A stretch of DNA of 64,000 nt from Oceanobacter antarcticus (GTDB lineage Bacteria > Pseudomonadota > Gammaproteobacteria > Pseudomonadales > Oceanobacteraceae). How positions within the stretch are numbered: the first letter of the stretch is position 1; every line of letters begins with the position of its first letter. Shown piece by piece: positions 35,473 to 44,925 of the stretch. The translations under genes were made by a program, and so were the position numbers. The notes under the pieces are model-generated. The model had not been told where the DNA came from, did no database searches, and saw nothing but the letters and a program-made list of their open reading frames with translations. Location: assembly GCF_044962685.1 (NCBI RefSeq), contig NZ_JBBKTX010000001.1, positions 248,001 to 312,000 of the forward strand, read 5' to 3'.

Positions 35473-36648
35473 ATGGAAAGCCTGATTAACCTGTGGCATG
35501 ACAGCGGTTTGTACCAAATGGAAACCGGTCAGGGTGCAATGATCCTGATTGGCTGTTTGTTGCTGTTTCTGGCCATACATCCAAAGTTTCAGTTTGAACC
35601 ACTGCTGCTGCTGCCTATCGCGGTGGGTACTATTTTCGTCAATATTCCCGGTGCCGGTTTTTATGCCGGTCCGGTATTTGATGCCCATGGCCACCTCGAT
35701 TCACCTGCTGGATTGCTGTACTACATTTACCATGCCGGGATTGAAACCGGACTGTTTCCGTTGCTGATCTTTATGGGCGTGGGCGCTATGACGGATTTTG
35801 GTCCGTTGCTGGCTAACCCGAAAACCCTGTTGCTCGGCGCAGCGGCGCAGTTTGGTATTTTCGGCACTCTGTTTGGTGCCGCTTTCTTTACTGACATTGG
35901 TGTGATGGATTTCACCCTGCAGCAAGCCTCCGCCATCGGGATTATTGGTGGTGCAGATGGTCCGACTTCGATCTTTATTGCATCGAAGCTGGCACCAGAA
36001 CTGCTGGGTGCAATTGCAGTCGCGGCATATTCCTATATGGCACTGGTGCCGATGATCCAGCCGCCGATTATGAAAGCACTGACGTCCGTTGAAGAACGCA
36101 AGATTCAGATGGTGCAATTGCGTACCGTCAGCAAGGCCGAGAAGATTATCTTCCCGATTACTTTGCTGGTGCTGGTGGCTCTGTTGCTGCCTTCTGCTGC
36201 ACCGCTGCTGGGGATGTTCTGTTTCGGTAACCTGATGAAGGAATCCGGTGTGGTCGATCGTCTGAGTGATACTGCCCAGAACGCATTGATCAACGTGGTG
36301 ACTATTTTCCTCGGGCTGGGTGTCGGGTCGAAAATGAGTTCAGACAAGTTCCTGAACTTTGACACCCTGAGCATTCTGATCCTGGGCATGCTGGCATTTT
36401 GTGTTGGTACGGCAACGGGTGTACTGATGGCGAAAGTCATGAACAAGTTATCGAAAGATCCGATCAACCCCCTGATTGGCTCTGCGGGTGTCTCCGCTGT
36501 ACCTATGGCTGCGCGAGTGTCCAACAAGGTCGGTCTGGATGCCAACCCTCAGAACTTCCTGTTGATGCATGCCATGGGCCCCAACGTTGCCGGTGTTATC
36601 GGTTCTGCGGTGGCTGCTGGTGTGATGATCAGTTACTTTGGTGCTTAA
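35473..36648 (+). CDS. oadB: Oxaloacetate decarboxylase beta subunit (Na+ pump) OadB
   Basis: Decarboxylates carboxybiotin and pumps Na+ out. 391 residues with about nine membrane segments. The conserved segment GIIGGADGPTSIFIASKLAP contains the functional Asp; NPLIGSAGVSAVPMAARVSNK and GVGSKMSS are also typical. GAAGGAG lies before ATG; 15 bases after oadA. Followed by a strong terminator. Confidence 0.96.
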   Translation: MESLINLWHDSGLYQMETGQGAMILIGCLLLFLAIHPKFQFEPLLLLPIAVGTIFVNIPGAGFYAGPVFDAHGHLDSPAGLLYYIYHAGIETGLFPLLIFMGVGAMTDFGPLLANPKTLLLGAAAQFGIFGTLFGAAFFTDIGVMDFTLQQASAIGIIGGADGPTSIFIASKLAPELLGAIAVAAYSYMALVPMIQPPIMKALTSVEERKIQMVQLRTVSKAEKIIFPITLLVLVALLLPSAAPLLGMFCFGNLMKESGVVDRLSDTAQNALINVVTIFLGLGVGSKMSSDKFLNFDTLSILILGMLAFCVGTATGVLMAKVMNKLSKDPINPLIGSAGVSAVPMAARVSNKVGLDANPQNFLLMHAMGPNVAGVIGSAVAAGVMISYFGA

Positions 36649-36675
36649 CAGACCAGCGTTATGTTGATGTGTTTA

Positions 36676-36717
36676 CACCCATAAAAAACGGCGCTTCGGC
36701 GCCGTTTTTTATGGGTG
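36676..36717. terminator. Bidirectional terminator between oadB and pilE
   Basis: Perfect 19-base stem with a TTCG tetraloop; core AAAAAACGGCGC / GCGCCGTTTTTT. A-tract on one arm and T-tract on the other allow termination of both the rightward oad and leftward pil transcripts. Confidence 0.92.
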
Positions 36718-36792
36718 ATGGATAACCGCTTACATGGTCTTGCAGGCAGTGGTACAAAATCCCTGTCATGCAGTCTTTTAGTACCCTTGGGG

Positions 36793-37218
36793 TCAATACC
36801 AGCAGATATCATTGGTGCCTTTCAGGCTGTTATAGGTTTCCAGGCCTTTGTTGCCAGCCTCGTTATAGGTCAGGATGCCGCAGGCCCAGTCAGTCTGGCT
36901 GGCAGTGGGAGTCGCTTTTAATGTGTAGGTGTGAGTGCCCAGGGTTGAGCTGATGCTATAGCTATCACTGACGTCGTCGATGCAGCTGTTTTTTAGCGTA
37001 GCACCACTGTATTTGGTGGCCGCTGCATACCGTTTTTCCAGTGTCTGGGATATTTCCAGTAAACAGGAGGTGGCGGCATTTCGGTTGGTCTTGATCACGT
37101 AATTGCGGTAACTCGGAATGCCGATAGCAAACAGGATGCCAATAATCGCGATGGTCACCATCAGCTCGATCAGAGTGACGCCCCGCGCTGCAGTGCGCCG
37201 TGGACTCAGGTTATTCAT
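36793..37218 (-). CDS. pilE: Type IV minor pilin PilE
   Basis: 141-residue type IV pilin-like protein. Class III/prepilin motif ARG|VTLIELMVTIAIIGILFAI with Glu at +5. The C-terminus has a Cys pair (Cys in SCIDD and WACGI) plus a final Cys-Trp-Tyr. Start at 37218 has GGAGGG nine bases upstream and overlaps the pilY1 stop by eight bases. Last gene of the minor-pilin operon, as in Pseudomonas. Confidence 0.9.
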   Translation of the reverse strand: MNNLSPRRTAARGVTLIELMVTIAIIGILFAIGIPSYRNYVIKTNRNAATSCLLEISQTLEKRYAAATKYSGATLKNSCIDDVSDSYSISSTLGTHTYTLKATPTASQTDWACGILTYNEAGNKGLETYNSLKGTNDICWY

Positions 37219-40003
37219 CAAGCAGTTCCCTCCAACCAGACCAGCCCTGGTCGCCAGTGGTAAATGTAAATGGGTTATCGAGCCCGAGATTGGTGATTGT
37301 CTCTCCGGTGGTCGTGCTCTGGGATGTGTTTTCTTCGCTATGGCCTTGCAGGGTAGGCGTGCCACCAATGGAAATGACGGCGGGTGTGAATGCTTTGCCG
37401 GTGCCAATTTTGACGTTGCTGCCATCCACCGATGCATTACGGTGCAAAACGTTGGTCGGAAACAGTCCAGTGTCGAGGGAATACAGATAATAGTAGGCAT
37501 CACAGCTGGCTTCGGTATCTCGTTGCAGTGGCAAGAAGATCACGCTGGCGGCAATTTCTACCTGATCCGTAATGGTGACGTCGGATTCCAGTAGCTGAAT
37601 ATGTTCGTAGTTGGAGCTATGGTCGGTCTCTTTGGTGTAGGTGGTGCCGGCGTCGTTCCAAGAGCCGGATTCACCGATCATACTGATCCAGTCGGGTCGC
37701 CAACTGGTTTCGGAAGCGGGCAAGCGAAAGACTTTTAAGCGTTCTGTGGTTTGAGCCACCATGTAGTCCTCGCCTCTGAGAGTAGCCGACTGTAACCAGA
37801 GTACGTTTTTCTGCACCGTAGATGAGGTGCCTATGTTCCCTGTCAGCTTCCAGGACAAGCTGCCTTTCATCGAGCCACTGTCGATCAGCACTGCGCTATA
37901 GACGTTGCCCTGGTTATCGCCAAAAGAGACTTCAAGATTTTCCAAATTGCTGCTGCCGCTGACTGCGAAGTACTGGTAAGCCAGTGGTGCGGTGGTAGCC
38001 TTGCTGGTTTTACTTGATAAATCGTAAACGGTTTTACTTGAGCCAGATGTCAGCTCCCTTACCACCAGATCGGTGTTATTGGTGATGTACATGGCGTATT
38101 GCTTGTTGTTGCTGGTGAAGGTTACCGGGCGATGAGGGTTGTCGCCGCTGCTTTCTTCCACCCAGAGCACGCTGTCCAGATCACCAGCGGATGTTAGTTT
38201 CAAGGCATAGTGCATGGCACCGCCTTTGGCAGAACCAACAATGATGTTATCGCCAATGGTTGCAATTTGTCCTTCCATTGTGTGCTGGGTATAAAAGGTT
38301 GTGTAGTCATCCAGGTCGGTAACCAATGGTCGGGGCATAAACCCCCATTTTAATTGTCCGCCAGTATTGACGTCGTCACTGCGGTCAACGGCGTAGATAA
38401 AACCGTCATCTGTCTGAAAAATCACCAGATCATCCAGAATGACGGGTTGGGTGATGTAAGGTGCACCGATCCAGGCGGAAGAATCCCGGTTGCCGAGGTA
38501 AGTACCACCAGCATAGTCAGGTGTGATGGTGTAGCTTTTGATCTGAGCGGTACTCAATGTACCGAGTGTTCCAAAGGCGGCGTCATCCAGGTTTTTAAAT
38601 TTCACCAGTGTGCCAGAAGCATCCGTTGACCAGAGGCGCTCTTCGCGCAGAGAGGTTGTCATTTTGTTGTTGGCATCCCAGGTGGCTGTGCTACTGGTGC
38701 CACTGGTGGTTAGTTTGAATGCCATCAAGTGGCCGGTAATACCGCTACCGCCTGTGACGGCATCGGAGGTGTCATCGGTCTGATAGGGGATATAGGTCAA
38801 GTCGCCGTAATTAGCGGAGCTAGTGACCGCTGGAGCCGCGAGGCTGTAGATGCCGTCGTTTGGTGTCACATCGACAGCGGCAGCCGTGTACAGGTCGGTG
38901 AACATTCCTGTGTCCTGATAGGCGTATTCTACTCCTGAGCTGTTGCCGACCTGGATGTTTGCCGCGAGTGCTTCGCCAATAAAGGCGGTTTGGGAATTTG
39001 CCTTGATCTCAAGTGTGCCATTGGCAACATAAATACCAGCGGCGATTTGCGCCTGGTCATTTATTGTCAGATCACCGTTGTGCACCCATATTTGCAGGCG
39101 TTCCGGATATTGCGTGGTATCACGGGCGCTGGCATTGCCATTCTCGCAACCGGCGATATTGATGCAGGAACCATTACCTTTGAAGGATGTACCATCATAC
39201 AGGTGCAATTTTACGACCCCGCTGCCATCACCTGCTTTATCACCGTTTGTTTCTGTCATGGCAACCTTGATGGTCACTCGGTCAGTCAGGGTCATTTTAT
39301 TGATATAGTAGGTGCCGGGTTCAAAGTAGACCACGTCGGTGTTAGATATATTCAGATAGCTGATACGGTAGGGAAGTTCAGGTATTGTGGGGTCAGGATC
39401 GACGTAATAGTTAAAGTACATTTCTCCTTTGCTGCCTGTTCCTCCTTCTATTTCCTGCCATTCACTGCCCAAGCGATTATCGAATGTTGCGGTGTAGGTA
39501 TTGCCACTTTTCTGGATGCTGAGAAGAAAGTTGCCCAGATCGCTATCAGCAGTGTTGTAGCCAATATCGGTGGTACAAGGAGAGCTACCATTAACACAAA
39601 ATAGCTTTTGACTACTATTGTAGCGATACCAGTTACTGGGATATTGAAAGGTATCGCCATCGTTTTTATATCTGAAAATGGCAGAACTGGATGTTGTTAA
39701 AAAAGTGGGCAGGGTCAGAGGATCCAGCGTTGTATCACTGGCTGTTAGCCCACAATCTGTTTTAGTCGGGTCTCCCTGGTAGAGATTACTGCTGCCTACG
39801 TTGACCGTTGAACTTCCAGAAAAGGTCACCTGACAGGTTTTTGAATCCCCGCTGCTGCCTATGCTGACGGTTCCGTCTTTCAATACAGCAAAGGCACCGG
39901 CCTCCAGCGAGGTCGAGGTGACCGGATCACAGGCACCCGCCAGGGTCTGGTGAGTAAACGCAGCCAGTACAATCAGGTGAGCAAGATATCGAAGCGGTTT
40001 CAT
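37211..40003 (-). CDS. pilY1: PilY1-like pilus-tip protein with MshQ-like N-terminal half
   Basis: 930 residues from ATG 40003 (AGGAGG seven bases upstream). Signal peptide ends near residue 23 (TLAGACD). Residues ~220-372 resemble the polymer-forming/MshQ-type domain (FEPGTYYINKMTLTDRV; IAAGIYVANGTLEIKANSQT). Residues ~400-770 resemble the PilY1 beta-propeller: VIFQTDDGFIYAVD, LKWGFMPRPLV, VSFGDNQGNVYSAV. No von Willebrand A domain and no obvious EF-hand-like calcium loop are seen. The place between pilX and pilE is that of PilY1, so a tip adhesin/pilus-dynamics role is inferred. Confidence 0.78.
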   Translation of the reverse strand: MKPLRYLAHLIVLAAFTHQTLAGACDPVTSTSLEAGAFAVLKDGTVSIGSSGDSKTCQVTFSGSSTVNVGSSNLYQGDPTKTDCGLTASDTTLDPLTLPTFLTTSSSAIFRYKNDGDTFQYPSNWYRYNSSQKLFCVNGSSPCTTDIGYNTADSDLGNFLLSIQKSGNTYTATFDNRLGSEWQEIEGGTGSKGEMYFNYYVDPDPTIPELPYRISYLNISNTDVVYFEPGTYYINKMTLTDRVTIKVAMTETNGDKAGDGSGVVKLHLYDGTSFKGNGSCINIAGCENGNASARDTTQYPERLQIWVHNGDLTINDQAQIAAGIYVANGTLEIKANSQTAFIGEALAANIQVGNSSGVEYAYQDTGMFTDLYTAAAVDVTPNDGIYSLAAPAVTSSANYGDLTYIPYQTDDTSDAVTGGSGITGHLMAFKLTTSGTSSTATWDANNKMTTSLREERLWSTDASGTLVKFKNLDDAAFGTLGTLSTAQIKSYTITPDYAGGTYLGNRDSSAWIGAPYITQPVILDDLVIFQTDDGFIYAVDRSDDVNTGGQLKWGFMPRPLVTDLDDYTTFYTQHTMEGQIATIGDNIIVGSAKGGAMHYALKLTSAGDLDSVLWVEESSGDNPHRPVTFTSNNKQYAMYITNNTDLVVRELTSGSSKTVYDLSSKTSKATTAPLAYQYFAVSGSSNLENLEVSFGDNQGNVYSAVLIDSGSMKGSLSWKLTGNIGTSSTVQKNVLWLQSATLRGEDYMVAQTTERLKVFRLPASETSWRPDWISMIGESGSWNDAGTTYTKETDHSSNYEHIQLLESDVTITDQVEIAASVIFLPLQRDTEASCDAYYYLYSLDTGLFPTNVLHRNASVDGSNVKIGTGKAFTPAVISIGGTPTLQGHSEENTSQSTTTGETITNLGLDNPFTFTTGDQGWSGWRELLDE

Positions 40004-40014
40004 CAATAAACCTC

Positions 40015-40731
40015 CTAGTGCAAAACGCTGTATACGGCTTGTAAGCGCACGCGGGTGGTGGGTTGGGAGCCGTAGCCTGCAACGGTGATGGTAAAGCGGT
40101 CGGTCTGGCGCGCTGCACCAGTGCTGCCAAGGCTGTTGGAATAGCCCTCGGCATCGGCATTGGTGTAGCACAGGCTGGATGTGTCGGTGTCGTTGTCGTA
40201 ACCGATCATAAAGCGGGGTGACTTGGCTAGCTTCAGAGCCGCCAGTGCGGTTTTAGTGTCACTGTTGTAGCTGTACAGACTGACGGAGTCGTCATCGTTC
40301 CATTTGGCACTTTTTGCCAGCCAGGGAGTGGAGGTGTCGCAGTTATCAGTTCCTTGCCCGCCACCGCTGCCGTCTGAAACCGTCAGGGTTTTGTACATGC
40401 CCTTGTTGACGCCGAAGGTGTCGGCAATCTTGTTTTGTTCTACCAGGGCGAGAACGTAGGCTTTGGCTTGATCCAGCGTATATTCTGCCGCCTGGAAGGC
40501 CCGGTTACGATCTTCGTTGTTCGACGCCATACGAATTTCGAGAGTGGTTGATTGCACCGCCGAAATACCGGCAACGGTGAGTACCAGCAGGACAATAATG
40601 CTGACGATAAGCGCGGATCCGCTTTGGTGGGATGCGAGCGCTGTTGCTGTTGCTTGCTGCCGAAGGGCCACTGCCTTGTGGAATGACATGTTGCTATGCC
40701 TCTGTTGCTCTGGTCGGGTGTATTGCTTCAT
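40015..40731 (-). CDS. pilX: Type IV minor pilin PilX
   Basis: 238 residues. The hydrophobic start SGSALIVSIIVLLVLTVAGI, followed by EIRMASNNEDRNRAFQAAE, is typical of PilX/PilX_N; like other PilX and GspK proteins it lacks Glu at +5. A later ATG at 40689 has a better AGAGG and may be the true start. Lies between pilW and pilY1. Confidence 0.88.
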   Translation of the reverse strand: MKQYTRPEQQRHSNMSFHKAVALRQQATATALASHQSGSALIVSIIVLLVLTVAGISAVQSTTLEIRMASNNEDRNRAFQAAEYTLDQAKAYVLALVEQNKIADTFGVNKGMYKTLTVSDGSGGGQGTDNCDTSTPWLAKSAKWNDDDSVSLYSYNSDTKTALAALKLAKSPRFMIGYDNDTDTSSLCYTNADAEGYSNSLGSTGAARQTDRFTITVAGYGSQPTTRVRLQAVYSVLH

Positions 40732-40734
40732 CTG

Positions 40735-41778
40735 TTACTGCAAGCGACCGCGAATCGCGACGACGAAACTGCTACTGCGGCGAATTTTTCGGTCTGTGGG
40801 GGTTATTTCTGTCAGGGTGCCGTCGGTCTCGCGCTGATAAAACTGATAAGGGGTCTTGGAGTCGGTGATGTTGTCTTCGAGGCTTTCGGCCAGCAGGCTG
40901 ACGCGTACGCTAATGACCTGATCCCACTCGCCTGCCGTGATGGCGGCGGCTGTTTTGTATTCATCGGGGTATCCGTCACTATTGGTGTCTACGGCGTACT
41001 CCAGTTGCATATCGGTAATGCCTTCGACTATTTCATGGGTTTCCGCGCTGCCTGCATCGGTGTTGCGTACAAACAGGGCGCTATTGCCGTCGTCGTTGGT
41101 TCCGACGTAATAACTGGTAGTGCGTACCTTGATCACGGAGGCACCGGCAGAGTAGGCGTAAGGAAAATTCTTGGTGGCATTGCCTGGGGTGGTGCTGTTA
41201 CCGGTGTTGTGTACGGTGGTGCCATTGCTCTCGGTATAGTGTGTCACTTGAAAGATAGAGGCTGTCCGGCAATCGGTGATCACAACAATATCGCTGCCCC
41301 CGAAGGGTGCTGGATCCATTACCGTGGTGCGCAGTACGGCAGAATTGTTATTCATGGTGCCTTCGAGCTTGGAGCCGGTGCCGTAGGAACCGCGAACCAC
41401 CAACACATCGGTTCCTGTTTTGACGTCGGTAGAAATTTCCGTTGGCAGGCTGTTGCCATTGTCATAACCCTGCACGATGGTGCCGAACTGCTGGTCAAAA
41501 CCTGTGGCATCTTTGAGCATGTTATACATTGCATCAATACTGCTGAGGCAGGAATAGCCGGAACCCGCCATGCGGATCTCTCTGGACAGGTAGTCGTAAG
41601 AAATGCGGACATTTTCTTGTAATCGGGCCATGGCATCATTGGTACGATAGACGCTCTGATTACTCTGGAATACCGAAAAAACGCCAGCAATAATCACTGC
41701 ATCCAGCGCCAGAACGATCATGAGTTCGATCAGTGAGAAGCCACGGGATTGAGCGGACATTACCTTTCTATTGCTCAT
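40735..41778 (-). CDS. pilW: Type IV minor pilin PilW
   Basis: 347 residues. Prepilin motif SRG|FSLIELMIVLALDAVIIAG, then QENVRISYDYLSREIRMAGSGY, the PilW signature. Start overlaps the pilV stop by four bases. Confidence 0.92.
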   Translation of the reverse strand: MSNRKVMSAQSRGFSLIELMIVLALDAVIIAGVFSVFQSNQSVYRTNDAMARLQENVRISYDYLSREIRMAGSGYSCLSSIDAMYNMLKDATGFDQQFGTIVQGYDNGNSLPTEISTDVKTGTDVLVVRGSYGTGSKLEGTMNNNSAVLRTTVMDPAPFGGSDIVVITDCRTASIFQVTHYTESNGTTVHNTGNSTTPGNATKNFPYAYSAGASVIKVRTTSYYVGTNDDGNSALFVRNTDAGSAETHEIVEGITDMQLEYAVDTNSDGYPDEYKTAAAITAGEWDQVISVRVSLLAESLEDNITDSKTPYQFYQRETDGTLTEITPTDRKIRRSSSFVVAIRGRLQ

Positions 41779-42281
41779 AAGACGGCAACCATGTTGATGC
41801 TGAGAGTGCGGTCATCTTCAATATCGCCATCGTCGTCGAGATCCTCGGTAACAGACAGATCGTACCAGCTGATGGTAACGTCGCACATGGTGACTGCGGT
41901 AATCGCATTAGTAGAACAGGAGACAACACCTTTGCCACTGGGGAGGGTGCGTGTGATTTCGCTTTGCCAGTCTTTCAGATCAGTCGCTGCTAGCCCGTCG
42001 TCCGTTGTTGTGGCTGTTGTGGCTGTTGCGGTGTTGTAGTTATTGGTCGCAGCATATTTGCTGTTAGAGCGCAGGCGTTCGAACATGTCGTAGACCAGAA
42101 TGCTGGCCTGCGAGCGTAGATACGCTGCGTTATTTTCTTGCAGGGCACGGGTTTGTAAGCCCGCCAGGCCGAGCAAGCCGATCGAAACAATCACAATGGA
42201 GACCAGTACTTCAACCAGGCCAAAGCCGGACTGCCCTTGTGGTGCTTTTGCTGTTTGAGCGGAATGAGTTATTGGATACAT
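41775..42281 (-). CDS. pilV: Type IV minor pilin PilV
   Basis: 168 residues. Prepilin motif QSG|FGLVEVLVSIVIVSIGLLG and QTRALQENNAAYLRSQA are typical of PilV. A Thr/Ala run (TATATTATTTDD) breaks the middle. Twelve bases downstream of fimT. Confidence 0.92.
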   Translation of the reverse strand: MYPITHSAQTAKAPQGQSGFGLVEVLVSIVIVSIGLLGLAGLQTRALQENNAAYLRSQASILVYDMFERLRSNSKYAATNNYNTATATTATTTDDGLAATDLKDWQSEITRTLPSGKGVVSCSTNAITAVTMCDVTISWYDLSVTEDLDDDGDIEDDRTLSINMVAVL

Positions 42282-42293
42282 GAAAGGTCTCCG

Positions 42294-42863
42294 TCAGCAG
42301 TCGCTTTTTTGGGTGGCGGTGATGCTGGTGCGCCCACCAGACGCGATGCCGACTTCGCGGGCGTTGACTGCAGCGGGTGCTTGTTCGGAGCAAATAACGA
42401 CCTTGCCAGGGTTGTTAGTGATATTGCCGTCGGCCTTGTAGCGGATCGCTGCGGCAAATTCTGAATCCGGGTAGATATTGACGCTGGATGCGGCGTCTGC
42501 GTACTTGATGACTTCTTCGCTGCTATCCGCCGCCAGCGTGCCGCTGCCATCGGTGTCCTGAAAGGTGATCCAGCCATCGGCCCAGTTGCTGGAGTTGCAA
42601 CTTGTCTGGTCTTTGCTGGGGCATAGCACCACATTGGTATTGCGTTTGACCGCTTCGGTGCGGGCGAAAACCAGTGCGCCCATAAAACGGTTGGCTTCCG
42701 CAGTCAGTTCGGAGCGGCTCAGAAAGCTGCTGAGGGAAGGGGCTGCGGCAAACATGATGATGCCAAATATAGCGATAGTGACCATCAGCTCGATCAGGGT
42801 AAAACCAGACAGGGGGCGGACGGGCGCCAACCGGATGGGCGGACGATATAAAGACAACAACAT
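42294..42863 (-). CDS. fimT: GspH/FimT-family minor pilin
   Basis: 189 residues. Prepilin motif LSG|FTLIELMVTIAIFGIIMF, then FLSRSELTAEANRFMGALVF and EAVKRN, the GspH/FimT pattern. A leader of ~19 residues precedes the cleavage site. AAGGAG nine bases before ATG. First gene of the minor-pilin operon. Confidence 0.9.
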   Translation of the reverse strand: MLLSLYRPPIRLAPVRPLSGFTLIELMVTIAIFGIIMFAAAPSLSSFLSRSELTAEANRFMGALVFARTEAVKRNTNVVLCPSKDQTSCNSSNWADGWITFQDTDGSGTLAADSSEEVIKYADAASSVNIYPDSEFAAAIRYKADGNITNNPGKVVICSEQAPAAVNAREVGIASGGRTSITATQKSDC

Positions 42864-42909
42864 GGTTCAGGCTCCTTTTTAAACCATTCAGCCTGTGTGC
42901 TTGCTACAC

Positions 42910-42988
42910 CATAAGTGAAGTGGCTGATAATGGTCGAATATGACATCTGTTTTTGTCGCTTGCAAACAGACTACTTGGTTCACTTATG
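42910..42988. promoter_or_regulatory. Inverted repeat upstream of the minor-pilin operon
   Basis: CATAAGTGAA (42910-42919) and TTCACTTATG (42979-42988) are perfect inverted copies. Next to each lies a similar GATAATGG segment in direct orientation (about 42924-42931 and 42993-43000). Located 47-125 bases before fimT, so it may be an operator or promoter architecture element. Confidence 0.4.
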
Positions 42989-43403
42989 AGCCGATAATGG
43001 CCTTGTTAAGTGTATTTGATGACGTATCTTGACGTTGATAGTAGACGCTTAATTCCAGCAACTGGCTCTTTTTAAGTTTGACCGATGGATCACGTAAAGA
43101 TCTGATGCCAAAGTATGGGTTTGTGTGCTCTGCTGCATTGTTCGTCAATATCTGATGGTTATGTAAAAAAATAATTTCTTTGAATGAAGTGATAAGCGGT
43201 GCCGAATTTGGGATGAGTGGAGCGAATTGTTGCTGGTATCCGGCTTGTTTTATCGCGAAAGAAAGGCTGTCTGGCAAGAGGGGATACCGTTGGAATACTT
43301 GATGTAACTCATTGATTTTGTTCTGCAGAAGTAATAAATCGGCTGATCCTGATGGCGTCTTTGGGATGGTTAAAAAAGAAAGAAAATTGCAAAAAAAAAG
43401 CAC
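42984..43403 (-). CDS. Possible small gene of unknown function
   Basis: 139-codon frame with low G+C compared with its neighbours. Its only ATG lies inside the mqo terminator hairpin and has no ribosome site, and no family is recognised (segment LPDSLSFAIKQAGYQQQFAP). It may be spurious or an acquired fragment. If not coding, 42984-43394 is an empty spacer. Confidence 0.25.
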   Translation of the reverse strand: MLFFCNFLSFLTIPKTPSGSADLLLLQNKINELHQVFQRYPLLPDSLSFAIKQAGYQQQFAPLIPNSAPLITSFKEIIFLHNHQILTNNAAEHTNPYFGIRSLRDPSVKLKKSQLLELSVYYQRQDTSSNTLNKAIIGS

Positions 43404-43419
43404 CGTTACGGTGCTTTTT
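43395..43419 (-). terminator. Terminator of mqo
   Basis: Stem AAAAAGCACCG / CGGTGCTTTTT, three-base loop, 25 bases after the mqo stop, with A and T runs suiting termination in either direction. Confidence 0.85.
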
Positions 43420-43443
43420 AAAAGAAGAGAAGTTCGGCTGTTA

Positions 43444-44925
43444 TTATTTCAGTTTCAGCGTGCTCAGCGTGTGCTCACGAACGCGCCCAAGCAGTTCGCT
43501 GTTCTCTATCAGTGACTCGCCGTAGGATGGGATCATGGTTTTTAAACCTTGCTGCCATTCCCCCGTCATTTTTTCTGCGAAGCATTTGTCCAATACTTCC
43601 AGCATGGCATGGGCTGCGACGGATGCCCCTGGAGAGGCACCGAGCAGGGCGGCTAATGAGCCATCGGCAGCGGCGACCAGTTCGGTGCCAAATTCCAGCT
43701 TGCCCTTGCCCTTGGCGTCTTTCTTGATGACTTGAACTCGTTGCCCGGCATGGGCCAGAGTCCAGTCACTGGACTTGCAGTCAGGGAAGTAACCCCGCAG
43801 TGTTTCTACCCGGTCATCGTGGGATTGCATGACTTCACTGATCAGATATTTGGTCAGATCCATATTGTTCATGCCCACCGATATCATCGGGAACAGGTTG
43901 TCGGTGCTGACCGATTTGAGCAAATCCAACTTGGAGCCAGATTTCAGAAATTTGGTGGTAAAGCCGGCGTAGGGGCCGAACAGCAAGGCTGGTTCACCGT
44001 TGATAATACGAGTATCCAGGTGTGGAACCGACATGGGAGGTGCACCAATGGGGGCTTTGCCATATACCTTGGCATGGTGCTGCGAGACGATTTTTTCATC
44101 CTTGCATACCAGCCACTGACCGCTGACAGGGAAACCGCCATAACCTTCGGCTTCTTCTATACCGGACGCTTGCAACAGGGGCAGTGAGCCGCCGCCAGCA
44201 CCGAGGAAAACAAAGCCGGTATTCACTGTTTTGGTTTTGCCAGACAGGCGATCCCGCAGCGTGACCGTCCAGCGTTTCTGCTGTTGGTGGCGCTCGAAAT
44301 CAATGACTTCATGATTCAACAGCAGATCAAAATTCTCTTGCTGTTCCAAATGCCCAACCAGGTTGCGCGTTAGTGAGCCGAAATCGACATCGGAACCGTA
44401 GGAGGTACGGGTAGCAGCCACCTTTTCATTGGGGTCTCGGCCACCCATCACCAATGGCATCCACTGTTTGAGTACTTCCGGGTCTTCGCTGAATTCCATG
44501 TCTTTGAAGAGGTGGTGTGCGGACATCTTTTCCGCACGCTGGCGCAGAAAGGCAACGTTTTTCTCACCCCAGACAAAGCTCATATGAGGCGTGGCATTAA
44601 TAAACTGGTCGGGTTGTGGAAGATCTCCTGTCTCGACCAGATAGCTCCAGAGTTGGAGGGATATTTCGAAATTGGCATTGATGGTTAATGCCCGGTCGAT
44701 GCTGATGTTACCGCTGTCATCTTCCGCCGTGTAATTGAGTTCACAGTAGCCAGCGTGACCGGTGCCTGCGTTGTTCCATCCATCGGTGCTCTCGTGAGCA
44801 ACATGATCCAAACGTTCTACCATTGTGAGTTTGAGCGCCGGATCGAGCTTGTTCAGCAGCGTACCCAGGGTCGCACTCATTACTCCTCCGCCAACCAGGA
44901 GTACATCGACCTGTTGTGTAGTCAT
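43444..44925 (-). CDS. mqo: Malate:quinone oxidoreductase
   Basis: FAD-dependent membrane-associated enzyme oxidising malate to oxaloacetate with electrons to quinone. 493 residues, normal. Dinucleotide fold VLLVGGGVMSATLGTLL at the start, then MVERLDHVAHESTDGWNNAG and GHAGYCELNYT; GASPGASVAAHAMLEVLDKCF near the C-terminus. Links functionally with oadGAB, which consumes oxaloacetate. Confidence 0.96.
   Translation of the reverse strand: MTTQQVDVLLVGGGVMSATLGTLLNKLDPALKLTMVERLDHVAHESTDGWNNAGTGHAGYCELNYTAEDDSGNISIDRALTINANFEISLQLWSYLVETGDLPQPDQFINATPHMSFVWGEKNVAFLRQRAEKMSAHHLFKDMEFSEDPEVLKQWMPLVMGGRDPNEKVAATRTSYGSDVDFGSLTRNLVGHLEQQENFDLLLNHEVIDFERHQQQKRWTVTLRDRLSGKTKTVNTGFVFLGAGGGSLPLLQASGIEEAEGYGGFPVSGQWLVCKDEKIVSQHHAKVYGKAPIGAPPMSVPHLDTRIINGEPALLFGPYAGFTTKFLKSGSKLDLLKSVSTDNLFPMISVGMNNMDLTKYLISEVMQSHDDRVETLRGYFPDCKSSDWTLAHAGQRVQVIKKDAKGKGKLEFGTELVAAADGSLAALLGASPGASVAAHAMLEVLDKCFAEKMTGEWQQGLKTMIPSYGESLIENSELLGRVREHTLSTLKLK

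Noticed and set aside
37219..37503. Long N-terminal extension of pilE
   Set aside because: It overlaps pilY1 in another frame; the prepilin leader and ribosome site place the start at 37218.
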